From positions 1 through 64,000 of the forward strand of contig NZ_MLCQ01000025.1 in the NCBI RefSeq assembly GCF_001875725.1: a DNA stretch of 64,000 nucleotides, given 5' to 3'. Source of the DNA: Corynebacterium sp. NML140438. Lineage in GTDB: Bacteria > Actinomycetota > Actinomycetes > Mycobacteriales > Mycobacteriaceae. Below the pieces are notes generated by a model that ran no database searches, was not told the DNA's origin, and saw only the letters and a list, made by a program, of their open reading frames with translations. How positions within the stretch are numbered: position 1 is the stretch's first letter; each line of letters opens with the position of its first letter. Below, piece by piece: positions 32,849 to 40,620 of this stretch. Made by a program: the position numbers and the translations under genes.

Positions 32849-33857
32849 CGTGATCATCTCCCTGCTTTTCCGCTTGAACTATTCTGCGCTTAGGCTTGGA
32901 CGGCCTAATTGGTTTCCGCCTTATGCTCGACTCTACTTGATCCCTTTTAAATTTTGGTTCTGGCACGTGTGTTGCGCCATCCTGCAGTGCTAATTTCAAA
33001 AGTGGGATAAACGCTTTAATGAGTCTGTGTCGTCGTTCATCAAAAAAATTCTCTTCAGTGGAGTCACAGGTCAGCATCGCAAAAGTTTCATTGTCCTCGT
33101 CTCTAAGTGCAATATTGACAAATGATTTGTAGGCAGGGCGATTCACTTTACCTTTGTAGTAATTATCCTCGCCTAAAGCTACGAACTCTTCTGGCGAATT
33201 GCAATAGTATCGTCCAATTCGGAATAGCTCGTCAAAGAATTCACTTCCAGGCGGCTCCGTTGAATTGAAGCTCAAGCGAGGAAGATCGCTCCGTCCACCC
33301 CTTTGAAAGACGTAATTTTTAAAAGAAACAGTTGCTTCTTCCTCTGTGTCGGAATTGAATTCTCGTTCTACATTGGGGTCCCCGTCTGCTTTTTCTTTTC
33401 GCTCACCAGAGTCTTTTCGGTAGAGGCAAAGTCGAACACAATTATCTTTCCCTTCAGGTTCGAGAAGTCTCCGTAGCTCATCCAGCACTGTTTCGATATA
33501 TATTTTGGCAAGTTTGTCATCGGGCGGTACTGATGCTGCATAACTCAGCCTTGAATGCGATTTATCGATAGCACGAACAAGGCCGTCAAAATCTGTTTTA
33601 GATCGGGCATCCAGTTTATCCTTATCAGCGTTTCTTAGAGCCCAAGAGCCTGCCGCAAGAAATGGGGCGAGCACTGCCGATACTGCACCTACAAAATCCG
33701 GACAAAACAGCGGTAACCCAGCAGCTCCCGCGCCACAAATACCGGACGCCACTGTGAGAATCGTAGAGGCTTTTCCATAGTGAGTTCGGGAGCGTCCAAA
33801 CCATTTTTCTCGTCTTTCGCGCGTGAAGATAGCCGAGCCGTTACTGTTTTTCCCCAC
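32841..33857 (-). CDS. Membrane protein with GAF-like domain, Panacea partner
   Basis: A 338-residue protein without a recognised full-length family. Residues about 30-75 contain two hydrophobic segments (ILTVASGICGAGAAGLPLF, FVGAVSAVLAPFLAAGSWAL), followed by a helical region. About 125-300 fit a GAF-type sensor fold, ending KSFVNIALRDEDNETFAMLTCDSTEENFFDERRHRLIKAFIPLLKLAL as in GAF domains. The C-terminus is basic (RRKPIRPSKPKRR). Coupled to the Panacea gene, it is a candidate membrane-acting toxin or phage-defence effector; that function is inference. Confidence 0.65.
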   Translation of the reverse strand: MGKNSNGSAIFTRERREKWFGRSRTHYGKASTILTVASGICGAGAAGLPLFCPDFVGAVSAVLAPFLAAGSWALRNADKDKLDARSKTDFDGLVRAIDKSHSRLSYAASVPPDDKLAKIYIETVLDELRRLLEPEGKDNCVRLCLYRKDSGERKEKADGDPNVEREFNSDTEEEATVSFKNYVFQRGGRSDLPRLSFNSTEPPGSEFFDELFRIGRYYCNSPEEFVALGEDNYYKGKVNRPAYKSFVNIALRDEDNETFAMLTCDSTEENFFDERRHRLIKAFIPLLKLALQDGATHVPEPKFKRDQVESSIRRKPIRPSKPKRRIVQAEKQGDDHDA

Positions 33858-33895
33858 CTGAACCTCACCTTGTTCTGCTTGATCTCTTTAACATG

Positions 33896-34471
33896 TTATC
33901 CCAGTGCCTGAATCACTTTGGACAGTCGGTAGAGGTTCTGCCCGACGGCATCCTTTTTGGCCGTGATCTTGCCCCTCTCGGCCCATTTCCTCAGTAGTTC
34001 AGGCGTGATCTGGTACCCCTGTCGTCGGAGTTTGTAGCTGATGGTTCGTGCGGTGAGCCAGACTTCCCCATCGTTGCCATTTTTACTATCGCCGACGGGT
34101 CGGCATCGTTGGCTGATGATGCGCTGTTGGTCGCGGAGCTCATCTACTAAGTCGTTGGCCCAGTCGAGTTCTGACACTGCCTGGGCGTAGAAGGCTAGTT
34201 TGCAGCAGAGCGCGACTGCCCCAGCTTCGTCGTCCCGGACCTTGACTCCAATGTCGCTGAAGGCGTTGAAGGCAACTTCGCGGAGTTTGGCTGACTGGTC
34301 GAGGTAGCAGGCAACATACAACCAATTGCCTGGGGATTGTGGACCAGGCCGCGGCTTCATAACGCGAGTCTCGGGTGGTTTGGGGCGGGAGTATTTGAGT
34401 TCGTTGAGTTCTTGGTAGAGGTAGGCAAGGCTACGGGCGAGGTGTCGGAGTTGGTACATGTCAACACTCAT
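33896..34471 (-). CDS. Phage protein with C-terminal HTH
   Basis: A 191-residue protein. The first 120 residues are helical without recognised family; the C-terminal part (VWLTARTISYKLRRQGYQITPELLRKWAERGKITAKKDAVGQNLYRLSKVIQAL) is a MerR-like winged helix. AAAGGAGAC precedes the ATG at 34471. As the last gene before the GAF/Panacea pair in the early operon it could be a late-gene activator; this is position-based. Confidence 0.6.
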   Translation of the reverse strand: MSVDMYQLRHLARSLAYLYQELNELKYSRPKPPETRVMKPRPGPQSPGNWLYVACYLDQSAKLREVAFNAFSDIGVKVRDDEAGAVALCCKLAFYAQAVSELDWANDLVDELRDQQRIISQRCRPVGDSKNGNDGEVWLTARTISYKLRRQGYQITPELLRKWAERGKITAKKDAVGQNLYRLSKVIQALG

Positions 34472-34634
34472 GTTGTCTCCTTTCGTGTCTGCGGGTGATG
34501 AGCTGTTTGAAGCATTCTGTTTCACCTGGCGGGATTGGGTGGTTGATGGTCAACAGGAACGTGTTGGGCTCCATGTGTCCGCAGGCTGGGCAGATGTGGT
34601 GTGCTTCGTCAGTGGTGAACAGGGGTTGGGTCAT
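34461..34634 (-). CDS. Small zinc-ribbon-like protein (57 aa)
   Basis: A 57-residue protein with HHICPACGHMEP (about 12-23), a CxxC knuckle flanked by His residues, and a basic C-terminus (ITRRHERRQHEC). It starts four bases into the end of the upstream gene (ATGA overlap) and itself overlaps the next start by 11 bp, so it is embedded in a tightly packed early operon. Function unknown. Confidence 0.6.
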   Translation of the reverse strand: MTQPLFTTDEAHHICPACGHMEPNTFLLTINHPIPPGETECFKQLITRRHERRQHEC

Positions 34635-34795
34635 TGGTTGTCTCCGAGGATTCCGGCGAAGAGGATGATGAGGTCTTTGAAGGTTTCGAGATTGGTGTTG
34701 GGGTCGAGTCCTGCCCCGGTCATGGTGGTTTCGGCGTAGTGGATGATTTCTTGTTCCAGTGGGGTGAGTTGTCGGCCTATCCGGTTACGCGTCAT
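34631..34795 (-). CDS. Small phage protein (54 aa)
   Basis: A 54-residue helical protein (LTPLEQEIIHYAETTMTGAG...LETFKDLIILFAGILGDN). Both ends overlap neighbouring genes by ATGA. No family recognised. Confidence 0.55.
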   Translation of the reverse strand: MTRNRIGRQLTPLEQEIIHYAETTMTGAGLDPNTNLETFKDLIILFAGILGDNQ

Positions 34796-35058
34796 GGTTG
34801 TGCCTTGATGCGTTCGCGAGTTTCGTCGAGGTGGGTTTGACTCATGCCTGCCCATGTGGCGATGGGGTGGTCGTTGTGGGTGATTTCGACGAGTGGGAGT
34901 TCTTGCCATCCGTGGTGGCGCATTTCCTCGATTTTGTTGGGGTGGTTGTCGAGTTGGCGCACGGAGACAACGGCGCCCATGTTGGTGAGTGCTTTGATGG
35001 TTGCTTTGCATTTCATGCAGTGTGGGCGGGTGTAGACGGTTGCGTTGATTGGGTTCAT
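34792..35058 (-). CDS. nrdH: Glutaredoxin-like NrdH redoxin
   Basis: An 88-residue thioredoxin-fold protein with the redox motif Cys14-Met-Lys-Cys17 and the cis-Pro loop LPLVEI. NrdH proteins donate electrons to class Ib ribonucleotide reductase. Phage-encoded copies probably support dNTP supply through the host NrdEF enzyme; host nrdF lies at the right end of this window. The stop overlaps the next ATG. Confidence 0.85.
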   Translation of the reverse strand: MNPINATVYTRPHCMKCKATIKALTNMGAVVSVRQLDNHPNKIEEMRHHGWQELPLVEITHNDHPIATWAGMSQTHLDETRERIKAQP

Positions 35059-35088
35059 GGTTGTGCTCCTTAAGGTTGTCTTGTCCGA

Positions 35089-35883
35089 CTATGCGCTGGT
35101 GCGCCGTTTCGCAGTGTTTGCGCTGGTATCCCACAGCGGCAAACCCTCTTCTACGGAGGGGTGCACCTGATTGTTAAAGGCGTGGCAGAACTCCTTTTTG
35201 ATTTCGAAGCCGTAACCTTTACGGCCCAGGTTTTCCGCCGCAATGAGAGTTGACCCACTGCCCGCGCACGGGTCGATGACCACATCGCCGGGGTCTGTGA
35301 ACAGGTATATGAGGCGTTCGAGTAGTGGTACCGGTTTTTGAGTGGGGTGCACTTTTGGGGTTTTGCGGTCTGGCACCCAATCCATCACATTCATCACCAT
35401 GCGCCCCTGATTGTTGAATTTGGGGAGGCGTTCACGGTAGAAGATGAGTGCGTATTCCGCGTTCCCAACAACCCTCATGTTTGCTTTCAGCACTTGTGGG
35501 CTGGTGCGTTTCTTAAACACAAGGTTGATGTAGCGGTTGAACCCGTACTTTTTTGCTTCCTCAATCAGCGGGAATTGCTGCTCGAATGAGCAAAACACGA
35601 TCATGCAAGGAGATTCGCCACGCACTTTTGATTCTGGTTTCAGCATTCGTGTAGCAAAGTGCATGAACTCCGGTACTTTGAAGTTCTTGTCAGTGTCGAA
35701 AAACTGTTTTCCTGCTAGGTGCGATTCGCCGTTTTTGTTGTCCCCATCGACATACCACAGGGGGCTTGATCCGTAGGCGTTTGTGCCGAGGTTGTAGGGG
35801 ATGTCTGCGATGATGAGTTGGGCTTTGGGTACGGCGTAGCGTTTGAAGTTTTGGAAGTGGTCGTTGTGCAGTATCGCAACCAT
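35089..35883 (-). CDS. Site-specific DNA methyltransferase (N6-A/N4-C type)
   Basis: A 264-residue amino-methyltransferase of the beta class: the catalytic motif IV comes first (ADIPYNLG, DIPY at 27-30 in place of DPPY) and the AdoMet motif I near the C-terminus (DPCAGSGST, about 205-213). No restriction enzyme is encoded nearby, so it is an orphan enzyme, as in many phages where it protects the genome from host restriction. The target sequence cannot be read from the protein. Confidence 0.88.
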   Translation of the reverse strand: MVAILHNDHFQNFKRYAVPKAQLIIADIPYNLGTNAYGSSPLWYVDGDNKNGESHLAGKQFFDTDKNFKVPEFMHFATRMLKPESKVRGESPCMIVFCSFEQQFPLIEEAKKYGFNRYINLVFKKRTSPQVLKANMRVVGNAEYALIFYRERLPKFNNQGRMVMNVMDWVPDRKTPKVHPTQKPVPLLERLIYLFTDPGDVVIDPCAGSGSTLIAAENLGRKGYGFEIKKEFCHAFNNQVHPSVEEGLPLWDTSANTAKRRTSA

Positions 35884-36383
35884 TAGAACGGTGGCTCCTC
35901 ATTGTCGCTCTGTGCGAACCCGCCCGTGTTCTGTGGCTGGCTGTTGCATGCGTCTTGCTGCCCGAAGCCGCCGGTTGGTGACTGGTTGCGGGTGTGTGTC
36001 TGCTGGCCAGCGTTGTTGTTGGTGGTGGCGCGGTGGACGTTGGCGACGGTGTAGGCCAGGTTGGGGCCAATCGTTGCGATAGTGACGACGTAGGTGGTGC
36101 GTTTCTCACCGTTTTTGGTTTCCCAGTTGTCTTGTCGCAGGGTGCCGGTGATCACCACGGGCATGCCCTTGGCGATGGTGTCGGCGGTGTTGGTGGCGAG
36201 GTTGCCCCATGCTTCGCACCGCAGGAAGGTGACGCTGTCGTCGACCCACTGGTTTTGTTGTTGGTCCCAGCGTCGCTTGTTGCAGGCGACGGAGAACGTG
36301 ACGACGGCGTGGCCTTGTGGGGTGTAGCGCAGTTCGGGATCGGAGGCGATGTTTCCGGCGAGTTGGACGTGTGGCAGTGCCAT
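35883..36383 (-). CDS. ssb: Single-stranded DNA-binding protein
   Basis: A 166-residue SSB. The OB fold (LPHVQLAGNIASDPELRYTPQGHAVVTFSVACNKR..., about 3-105) is followed by a Gln/Asn/Gly-rich linker and the acidic tip NEEPPF that recruits replication and repair proteins. AAAGGAACC precedes the ATG at 36383; its stop abuts the methyltransferase start. Confidence 0.95.
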   Translation of the reverse strand: MALPHVQLAGNIASDPELRYTPQGHAVVTFSVACNKRRWDQQQNQWVDDSVTFLRCEAWGNLATNTADTIAKGMPVVITGTLRQDNWETKNGEKRTTYVVTIATIGPNLAYTVANVHRATTNNNAGQQTHTRNQSPTGGFGQQDACNSQPQNTGGFAQSDNEEPPF

Positions 36384-36399
36384 GGATGTTGGTTCCTTT

Positions 36400-36564
36400 C
36401 TAGAAGATGGTTTTGGGTTGGATGAACAGGGGGCCTTGCAGGTTTGCTGCGTATGCTTTGGCGTGTTTGGCACACAGTGGGGGTTGCCCGGTGCCTGGTT
36501 TGGTGCAGGGGTGCCAGCGGCACGTTATCTGTCCCAGTGGTCGATGGTGTCCGGCTGGTTGCAC
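36400..36564 (-). CDS. Small Cys/His protein (54 aa)
   Basis: A 54-residue protein from a GTG with AGGAGG seven bases upstream. Cys15, His18, Cys20, Cys31 and His34 could bind zinc (CRWHPC...CAKH). It overlaps the 3' end of the upstream micro-ORF in another frame. No family recognised. Confidence 0.5.
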   Translation of the reverse strand: MQPAGHHRPLGQITCRWHPCTKPGTGQPPLCAKHAKAYAANLQGPLFIQPKTIF

Positions 36565-36650
36565 GATGGAGCCTCCTTGTCTTGGTGGTCGTCGTTGTTG
36601 GCGAGGTGCTCGACCCACTTGAGTCGCTCCTTGTCGGGGTCTGGGGTCAT
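36525..36650 (-). CDS. Small acidic phage protein (41 aa)
   Basis: A 41-residue protein (TPDPDKERLKWVEHLANNDD...) whose ATG overlaps the stop of the helicase-loader-like gene (ATGA). Its 3' end contains the ribosome-binding site and start of the next gene in another frame. Confidence 0.5.
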   Translation of the reverse strand: MTPDPDKERLKWVEHLANNDDHQDKEAPSCNQPDTIDHWDR

Positions 36651-37096
36651 AGTCTGGTTTTGCCTTTCCAGTTGGTTTCGATGATTTTTTGCACATCGAA
36701 GTTTTGTTCGGGTGTTGGTTCAGGTGTTCGCCTTGCTGCTTCGAGTTGCAGCCGGTGTGTGCCGGTGGCGATCTGCTTGTCGATGGTGTTGCGTCGCTGC
36801 TGTCGCATCGCGTCCCAGCGGGCCTTGAGTCGAGGGTCGGTTTCCTGCCTGTCTCGTACTCTGCGGGCGGCTTGGATGATGTCGGCAGGTAGCGGGATGG
36901 CGTCGCCGTGTGGGTGGCAGAAGTACTCACCAACGGCTTCAATCCACAGGTTTTTCCATGGTGGGAGTCCTGATCTGCGCATGGTGTAGCCCCAGATGCG
37001 TGGCCGGTCGGGGTCCGGGTTGGGGAATCTGGGGTTTGCTTGTTTGCAGGTGGCGAGGACTTCGGCGGCGATGAGTGTCCAGTCGTCGTTGGTCAT
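36647..37096 (-). CDS. Helicase-loader-like replication protein
   Basis: A 149-residue protein. The first 90 residues (TLIAAEVLATCKQANPRFPNPDPD...WKNLWIEAVGEYFCHPHGDAIPLPADIIQAARRVRD) fit the pattern of small phage helicase loaders of the G39P type: one domain with Pro at the helix turn before ADIIQAA. The C-terminus is basic. It directly follows the replication initiator (ATGA overlap), supporting the role. Confidence 0.5.
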   Translation of the reverse strand: MTNDDWTLIAAEVLATCKQANPRFPNPDPDRPRIWGYTMRRSGLPPWKNLWIEAVGEYFCHPHGDAIPLPADIIQAARRVRDRQETDPRLKARWDAMRQQRRNTIDKQIATGTHRLQLEAARRTPEPTPEQNFDVQKIIETNWKGKTRL

Positions 37097-37899
37097 GGGT
37101 GTGCCTCGATGATTGTGTGGCCGGTGGTGTAATCCGGGCCTGTGTGGGCCTGTGGCGTGTTTGGGAGCCAGTCGGTGGCCCGTGTGCCACGGCGGGGCTG
37201 CCGGTCACTTGTGGGCGCGCCTGGGGCCGGTTTTCGGGCCGGTAACGGTTCATCACCCCAGCGGTCCTGGTGTAGCCACGTCGCCGGGTGTGGAATGAAC
37301 CGCTTCTCCGGAAGATTCGGGTCCGTGGCGAGACGACGAGCCCCGGCAAGGATTTCCTCGACTGGTGCTCTGGTGCATGCCCGGAGGAATTCGGATTCTG
37401 CTTTCCGCTTGCCGACGCGCCTCGGATAGATGCCCCAGAACTCATCGAAGTGAGCATGTTGGTTCTTGGACGGTTCAGGATGGTTATGGACGGTTTGTAG
37501 GACACCCGTGTCCGGTCGTTCGACCTGATTTGTCCGGTCGTTCGACCTGATTTGTCCGCCCGTGGTGTCGTAACTGTCCGCCCGGTCATCGTGTCCGCCC
37601 GGTCCGTGTGTCCGGTCGTGGATGTTGATATCCCAAACAGTTGGTCGCCGATCCGCCCGATAATGCGACACCAAATCTTGGTCCCCGCGACGGATCACCC
37701 TGCTTTCCTCAAGCGCTTGCAGCTTCCGCCGCACGGTGCGCACCGAACAGCGCGCCCGCGTCGCAATCCATTCCTGCGACGGGAACGCTCCACAACCGCG
37801 GTCATCAGCACGATCCGCGAGCGCGTAGAGCACCGCGAGTTCCCCTTGGTTTTCCACGGGGGCCTCTTCCATCACCCACAGCATCGCCTTCAAACTCAT
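37093..37899 (-). CDS. Replication initiator with N-terminal HTH
   Basis: A 268-residue protein. Residues 15-75 are a winged helix of the replication-initiator type (ELAVLYALADRADDRGCGAFPSQEWIATRARCSVRTVRRKLQALEE); about 90-140 are encoded by the iteron array and are low-complexity; about 145-215 (HFDEFWGIYPRRVGKRKAESEFLRACTRA...FIPHPATWLHQDRW) match the DnaD/DnaT-like C-terminal domain of phage initiators. It recruits the helicase at the origin, here probably inside its own gene as in lambda O. Confidence 0.75.
   Translation of the reverse strand: MSLKAMLWVMEEAPVENQGELAVLYALADRADDRGCGAFPSQEWIATRARCSVRTVRRKLQALEESRVIRRGDQDLVSHYRADRRPTVWDINIHDRTHGPGGHDDRADSYDTTGGQIRSNDRTNQVERPDTGVLQTVHNHPEPSKNQHAHFDEFWGIYPRRVGKRKAESEFLRACTRAPVEEILAGARRLATDPNLPEKRFIPHPATWLHQDRWGDEPLPARKPAPGAPTSDRQPRRGTRATDWLPNTPQAHTGPDYTTGHTIIEAHP
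37509..37624. repeat. TGTCCG iteron array, predicted phage origin
   Basis: TGTCCG starts at 37509, 37531, 37553, 37575, 37592 and 37609, giving spacings of 22, 22, 22, 17 and 17 bp. The first two units are identical over 22 bp (TGTCCGGTCGTTCGACCT plus GATT) and contain the palindrome GGTCGTTCGACC-like core; later units share TGTCCGCCCGGTC. The array lies inside the replication initiator gene. Confidence 0.75.
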
Positions 37900-38225
37900 T
37901 GTCTTCCTCCTTTCACGACCTCGCCCGACCTGGTCAGGTAGAGCAGTTTCCCGTTCCGGTACAGCACCGGATGGTGCGCCGGTTCCCTACTGCCACGCAC
38001 AAGAAAACCCCGCTCATACGATGCGGCGGGGTGTGCATGAATCCAGGTGTGGCACTGGTGGCAAATGTGCAGCAGGTTCTCCACTTCGTGCCTGCCAAGC
38101 TGGCTTCGTAGCTTGCGGTGATGCAGATGCTCGGCCCTGCCCGTACAGGCTGCGGCGAACATGACTTCGCAGTAGCCACCAGCCCGATTGATGACTGTTT
38201 CCGCAACTTCGGTTGGGATAGTCAT
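37896..38225 (-). CDS. HNH endonuclease
   Basis: A 109-residue HNH nuclease. The motif is GGYCEV...C (zinc Cys), EHLHHRKLRSQLG (HH general base), NLLHICHQCHTWIHAHP (Asn, CxxC, His). It lies between the ERF-associated gene and the initiator. Possibly a homing or recombination-associated nuclease. Confidence 0.85.
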   Translation of the reverse strand: MTIPTEVAETVINRAGGYCEVMFAAACTGRAEHLHHRKLRSQLGRHEVENLLHICHQCHTWIHAHPAASYERGFLVRGSREPAHHPVLYRNGKLLYLTRSGEVVKGGRQ

Positions 38226-38590
38226 GCGCCTTCTCCCCTTCCTGCGACGCCGTACATGGCGCGCACTGATGCCCCGATGGACTGCATGGCCCGAAGCTCC
38301 CCTTCGAGGGCTTTCGCGAGCCGGTCAGCGTGCTTCATCTTCACCTCGGCAATATCGCGGGCTTCACGCTGCTGCATCGTCGCCAACGTGGCCTGTTGTT
38401 CACGGTCCTTGATGGAGCCTTCTGCAGCCAGATACGCCCCGGCGTAGGCCCGGTCGAAAGCTCTATCAGCGTCCTTGAACTCCTGCAGAGCTTTCGAATA
38501 CACACCCACCCCGTTAGCTATCCTGTTCGACAGCGTCAGGATGTTGTGTTCCACTTCCACCGGATTCACCGGATGCGGTTGATGCTCCAT
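38222..38590 (-). CDS. Helical protein paired with the ERF gene
   Basis: A 122-residue helical protein rich in Ala, Glu and Arg (VYSKALQEFKDADRAFDRAYAGAYLAAEG...). It overlaps the end of the ERF gene by 77 bp in another frame and the next ATG by four bases. A similar small helical protein often accompanies phage recombination genes; function unknown. Confidence 0.6.
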   Translation of the reverse strand: MEHQPHPVNPVEVEHNILTLSNRIANGVGVYSKALQEFKDADRAFDRAYAGAYLAAEGSIKDREQQATLATMQQREARDIAEVKMKHADRLAKALEGELRAMQSIGASVRAMYGVAGRGEGA

Positions 38591-39338
38591 CTTGGATCGC
38601 CTTTACCTTCTGTTGGATTTTCAGCTTCAGCTCGTCCCCGGCGGGCCCGAGTGCGTTGGCGGACTTCCACATGTCGCGTAGCTCGGCAACGTCGGTGCAA
38701 CGGGCTGCGTTTTCTTCGAGTTGGCGCACTGCCTTGAGTTGGCCGGCTGTCGGGCCCTGCGGTTGCTCTTGGATGTGGTTGGTGTCCGAATACTCGTCCG
38801 GGTCCGGTTCATCCGTGGGTAGGCACAGTGCTTGCAGGAGTGCGGTGCGGTAGGCCACGGAGTGTGCTTTTGCGAGCGCTTTGTCCTGGTAGTCGTTGGC
38901 TTCACCAAACACCACAACCGGGCGAGGCAAACTGTCGCACATAGGGCCAAGGAAGTTCAGCTCGTAGCGCAACAGCACCTGTGTCTGCGTCTTATTGCCC
39001 GCTGGCACATGCTCATGCTTCAGCAGTTCCACTGTGAACTGTGGCAGTACGCCGTGGGTGCGTAGTGCTGGTCCGACGGCGTTCATTACCCCGTCGATGC
39101 CTCGGAAGTTGTAGCGCTGGTGCTGGTTGTAACCGTCTTTGCGGACAGCTTTCACATCTGCCATGACACGCGCCAAGGCGATATGTACGGGCACCTGCTC
39201 CGGGTCTTTCCGTACTGGGGTCTCGTTGGTCTCCGGCGTGGGTTCTTCGGGCTGGGCTTCTGCTGGGGTTGGCTGCGCTTCCTGTTCAGGCTTCGCCTTC
39301 GCTTCCTGCTTCACCGTCTTCGTCTTCGTCGTTGCCAT
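38514..39338 (-). CDS. ERF-family single-strand annealing protein
   Basis: A 274-residue recombinase of the ERF superfamily. A charged Ala/Pro/Glu N-terminus (1-45) precedes the conserved core VPVHIALARVMADVKAVRKDGYNQHQRYNFRGIDGVMNAVGPALRTHGV and LPRPVVVFGEANDYQDKALAKAHSVAYRTALLQALCL. It anneals complementary single strands made by the exonuclease encoded just upstream, for phage recombination and circularisation. Confidence 0.88.
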   Translation of the reverse strand: MATTKTKTVKQEAKAKPEQEAQPTPAEAQPEEPTPETNETPVRKDPEQVPVHIALARVMADVKAVRKDGYNQHQRYNFRGIDGVMNAVGPALRTHGVLPQFTVELLKHEHVPAGNKTQTQVLLRYELNFLGPMCDSLPRPVVVFGEANDYQDKALAKAHSVAYRTALLQALCLPTDEPDPDEYSDTNHIQEQPQGPTAGQLKAVRQLEENAARCTDVAELRDMWKSANALGPAGDELKLKIQQKVKAIQDGASTASGESGGSGTQHPDAVEQDS

Positions 39339-40234
39339 TACGCGCTCTCCTTAATCCGCTTGATACCTACCCTGCGAGACCCCGCCACCTTGCGAGTGCG
39401 GTACTGCTCCCACAACTCCGCGTGGTCCTGCTTAAACGCCTTACTGTCAAACCCCAACGACGGGGCTGTTGTGGACACCGTCAGCTTCCAACCAGCCACC
39501 TCATCACTGGCCGAGCCGCCAACAAGGTCACCGATCTGCTGCTTCAACGCTGTTTCTTCCTGGCGAAGGACCGCGGTTTGCTCTTGGACTGCTGCAAGCT
39601 GTGTGACGAGCTGTTCAAGCGCAAGCGCGTCATCGAGTGAGTCAGCCCCACCCATCCAGTCAGGGCGCACCCCGTCGAACACGAACCGTGACAGCTCCTC
39701 CGCAACGGCCACCAATTCGGCCTGCAGCCTCGTGTCCGGGTCGATGACTTCATGGGTGATGTCGCCCGGTACGAAGTCGTTATGCTGCTCGGCGATAAGA
39801 TGCCAGCGTTTCGCCCCGGTGATCCACAGCGCCACCTGCACCTGGCACAGGTACTTTTGGTAGGCCGGGTTGTCCATGATGGGTACGGTGGTGGTCTTGA
39901 ACTCGGCGCCCTCCTCGTAGTCGAGAGTGAACGCATCCGGCGAGGCTGACACACCATCGCGGACCACCATCTGCTGTGGGTCCGTGTTGAGCACCAGGGC
40001 AGCATTCACGAAGAGTTCTGCGTACTGCGCGAGCACTGGTTCGCGCTCATGCCCCCACCGGGTGTACACGTTGCCCTGAAAGTGTTCGACACCTGTCTTT
40101 GTATCCCTGATTCGTTCCCAGTTCGCCACCGTGCGCGTGGTGTAGGCGCTAGCCACCTCCGTGGCTGTCACGAACCGTTTCCGCTCCTCAAGCCACGCTT
40201 CGTGCGAGGCCGGGGTGATGATCTCAAAACTCAC
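39338..40234 (-). CDS. YqaJ-family recombination exonuclease
   Basis: A 298-residue lambda-exonuclease-like nuclease. Motifs are VTATEVASAY, WGHEREPVLAQY, the metal-binding SPDAFTL, and EFKTTT followed by YLCQVQVALWITG. It produces 3' overhangs for the ERF protein whose gene it overlaps by one base. The C-terminal 90 residues are helical. Confidence 0.88.
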   Translation of the reverse strand: MSFEIITPASHEAWLEERKRFVTATEVASAYTTRTVANWERIRDTKTGVEHFQGNVYTRWGHEREPVLAQYAELFVNAALVLNTDPQQMVVRDGVSASPDAFTLDYEEGAEFKTTTVPIMDNPAYQKYLCQVQVALWITGAKRWHLIAEQHNDFVPGDITHEVIDPDTRLQAELVAVAEELSRFVFDGVRPDWMGGADSLDDALALEQLVTQLAAVQEQTAVLRQEETALKQQIGDLVGGSASDEVAGWKLTVSTTAPSLGFDSKAFKQDHAELWEQYRTRKVAGSRRVGIKRIKESA

Positions 40235-40620
40235 TTTGTGTTTCCTTCCTGTTCAATCTCCAACCACATCGAGGCCGGAGTACCTTTCTTCGCCGGGTGA
40301 ATCACCGGCATTACTTTCGTCATAAACTCCGGGGTGTCATCGACCACCAGCCCGGCATCAACAAGCCCGTCACAGAGCGCCTTCAACGTTGGGACCAAGT
40401 TGTCCGCGTCGCGACGCCTGCTATCACGCGGGCGGTAGTGCAGCGACACAGCACACTTGCCCATGGCTGGAAGCTTGTGCGACCTGGCACGCATGCAGGC
40501 TTCGTGACGGACTTGTTTGACGAGTTTCGCTCGCTGCGCCCAATGCCCGAACCGCTGATTCGCGGTCAGCGGAGGCTTGGTGAAACTCAACGGGATGATC
40601 CAACTACGCGTCTCCATCAA
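40231..40620 (-). CDS. rusA: RusA-family Holliday junction resolvase
   Basis: A 129-residue resolvase. The signature RRRDADNLVPTLKALCDGLVDAGLVVDD (about 73-100) holds the metal-binding Asp residues. With ERF and YqaJ it makes a complete recombination module. It overlaps the exonuclease start by four bases. Confidence 0.9.
   Translation of the reverse strand: MMETRSWIIPLSFTKPPLTANQRFGHWAQRAKLVKQVRHEACMRARSHKLPAMGKCAVSLHYRPRDSRRRDADNLVPTLKALCDGLVDAGLVVDDTPEFMTKVMPVIHPAKKGTPASMWLEIEQEGNTK

Noticed and set aside
37509-37624. CRISPR-like array
   Set aside because: Repeats are too short and spacing of 17-22 bp leaves no spacers; iterons fit better. No CRISPR array or cas gene is present elsewhere in the window.
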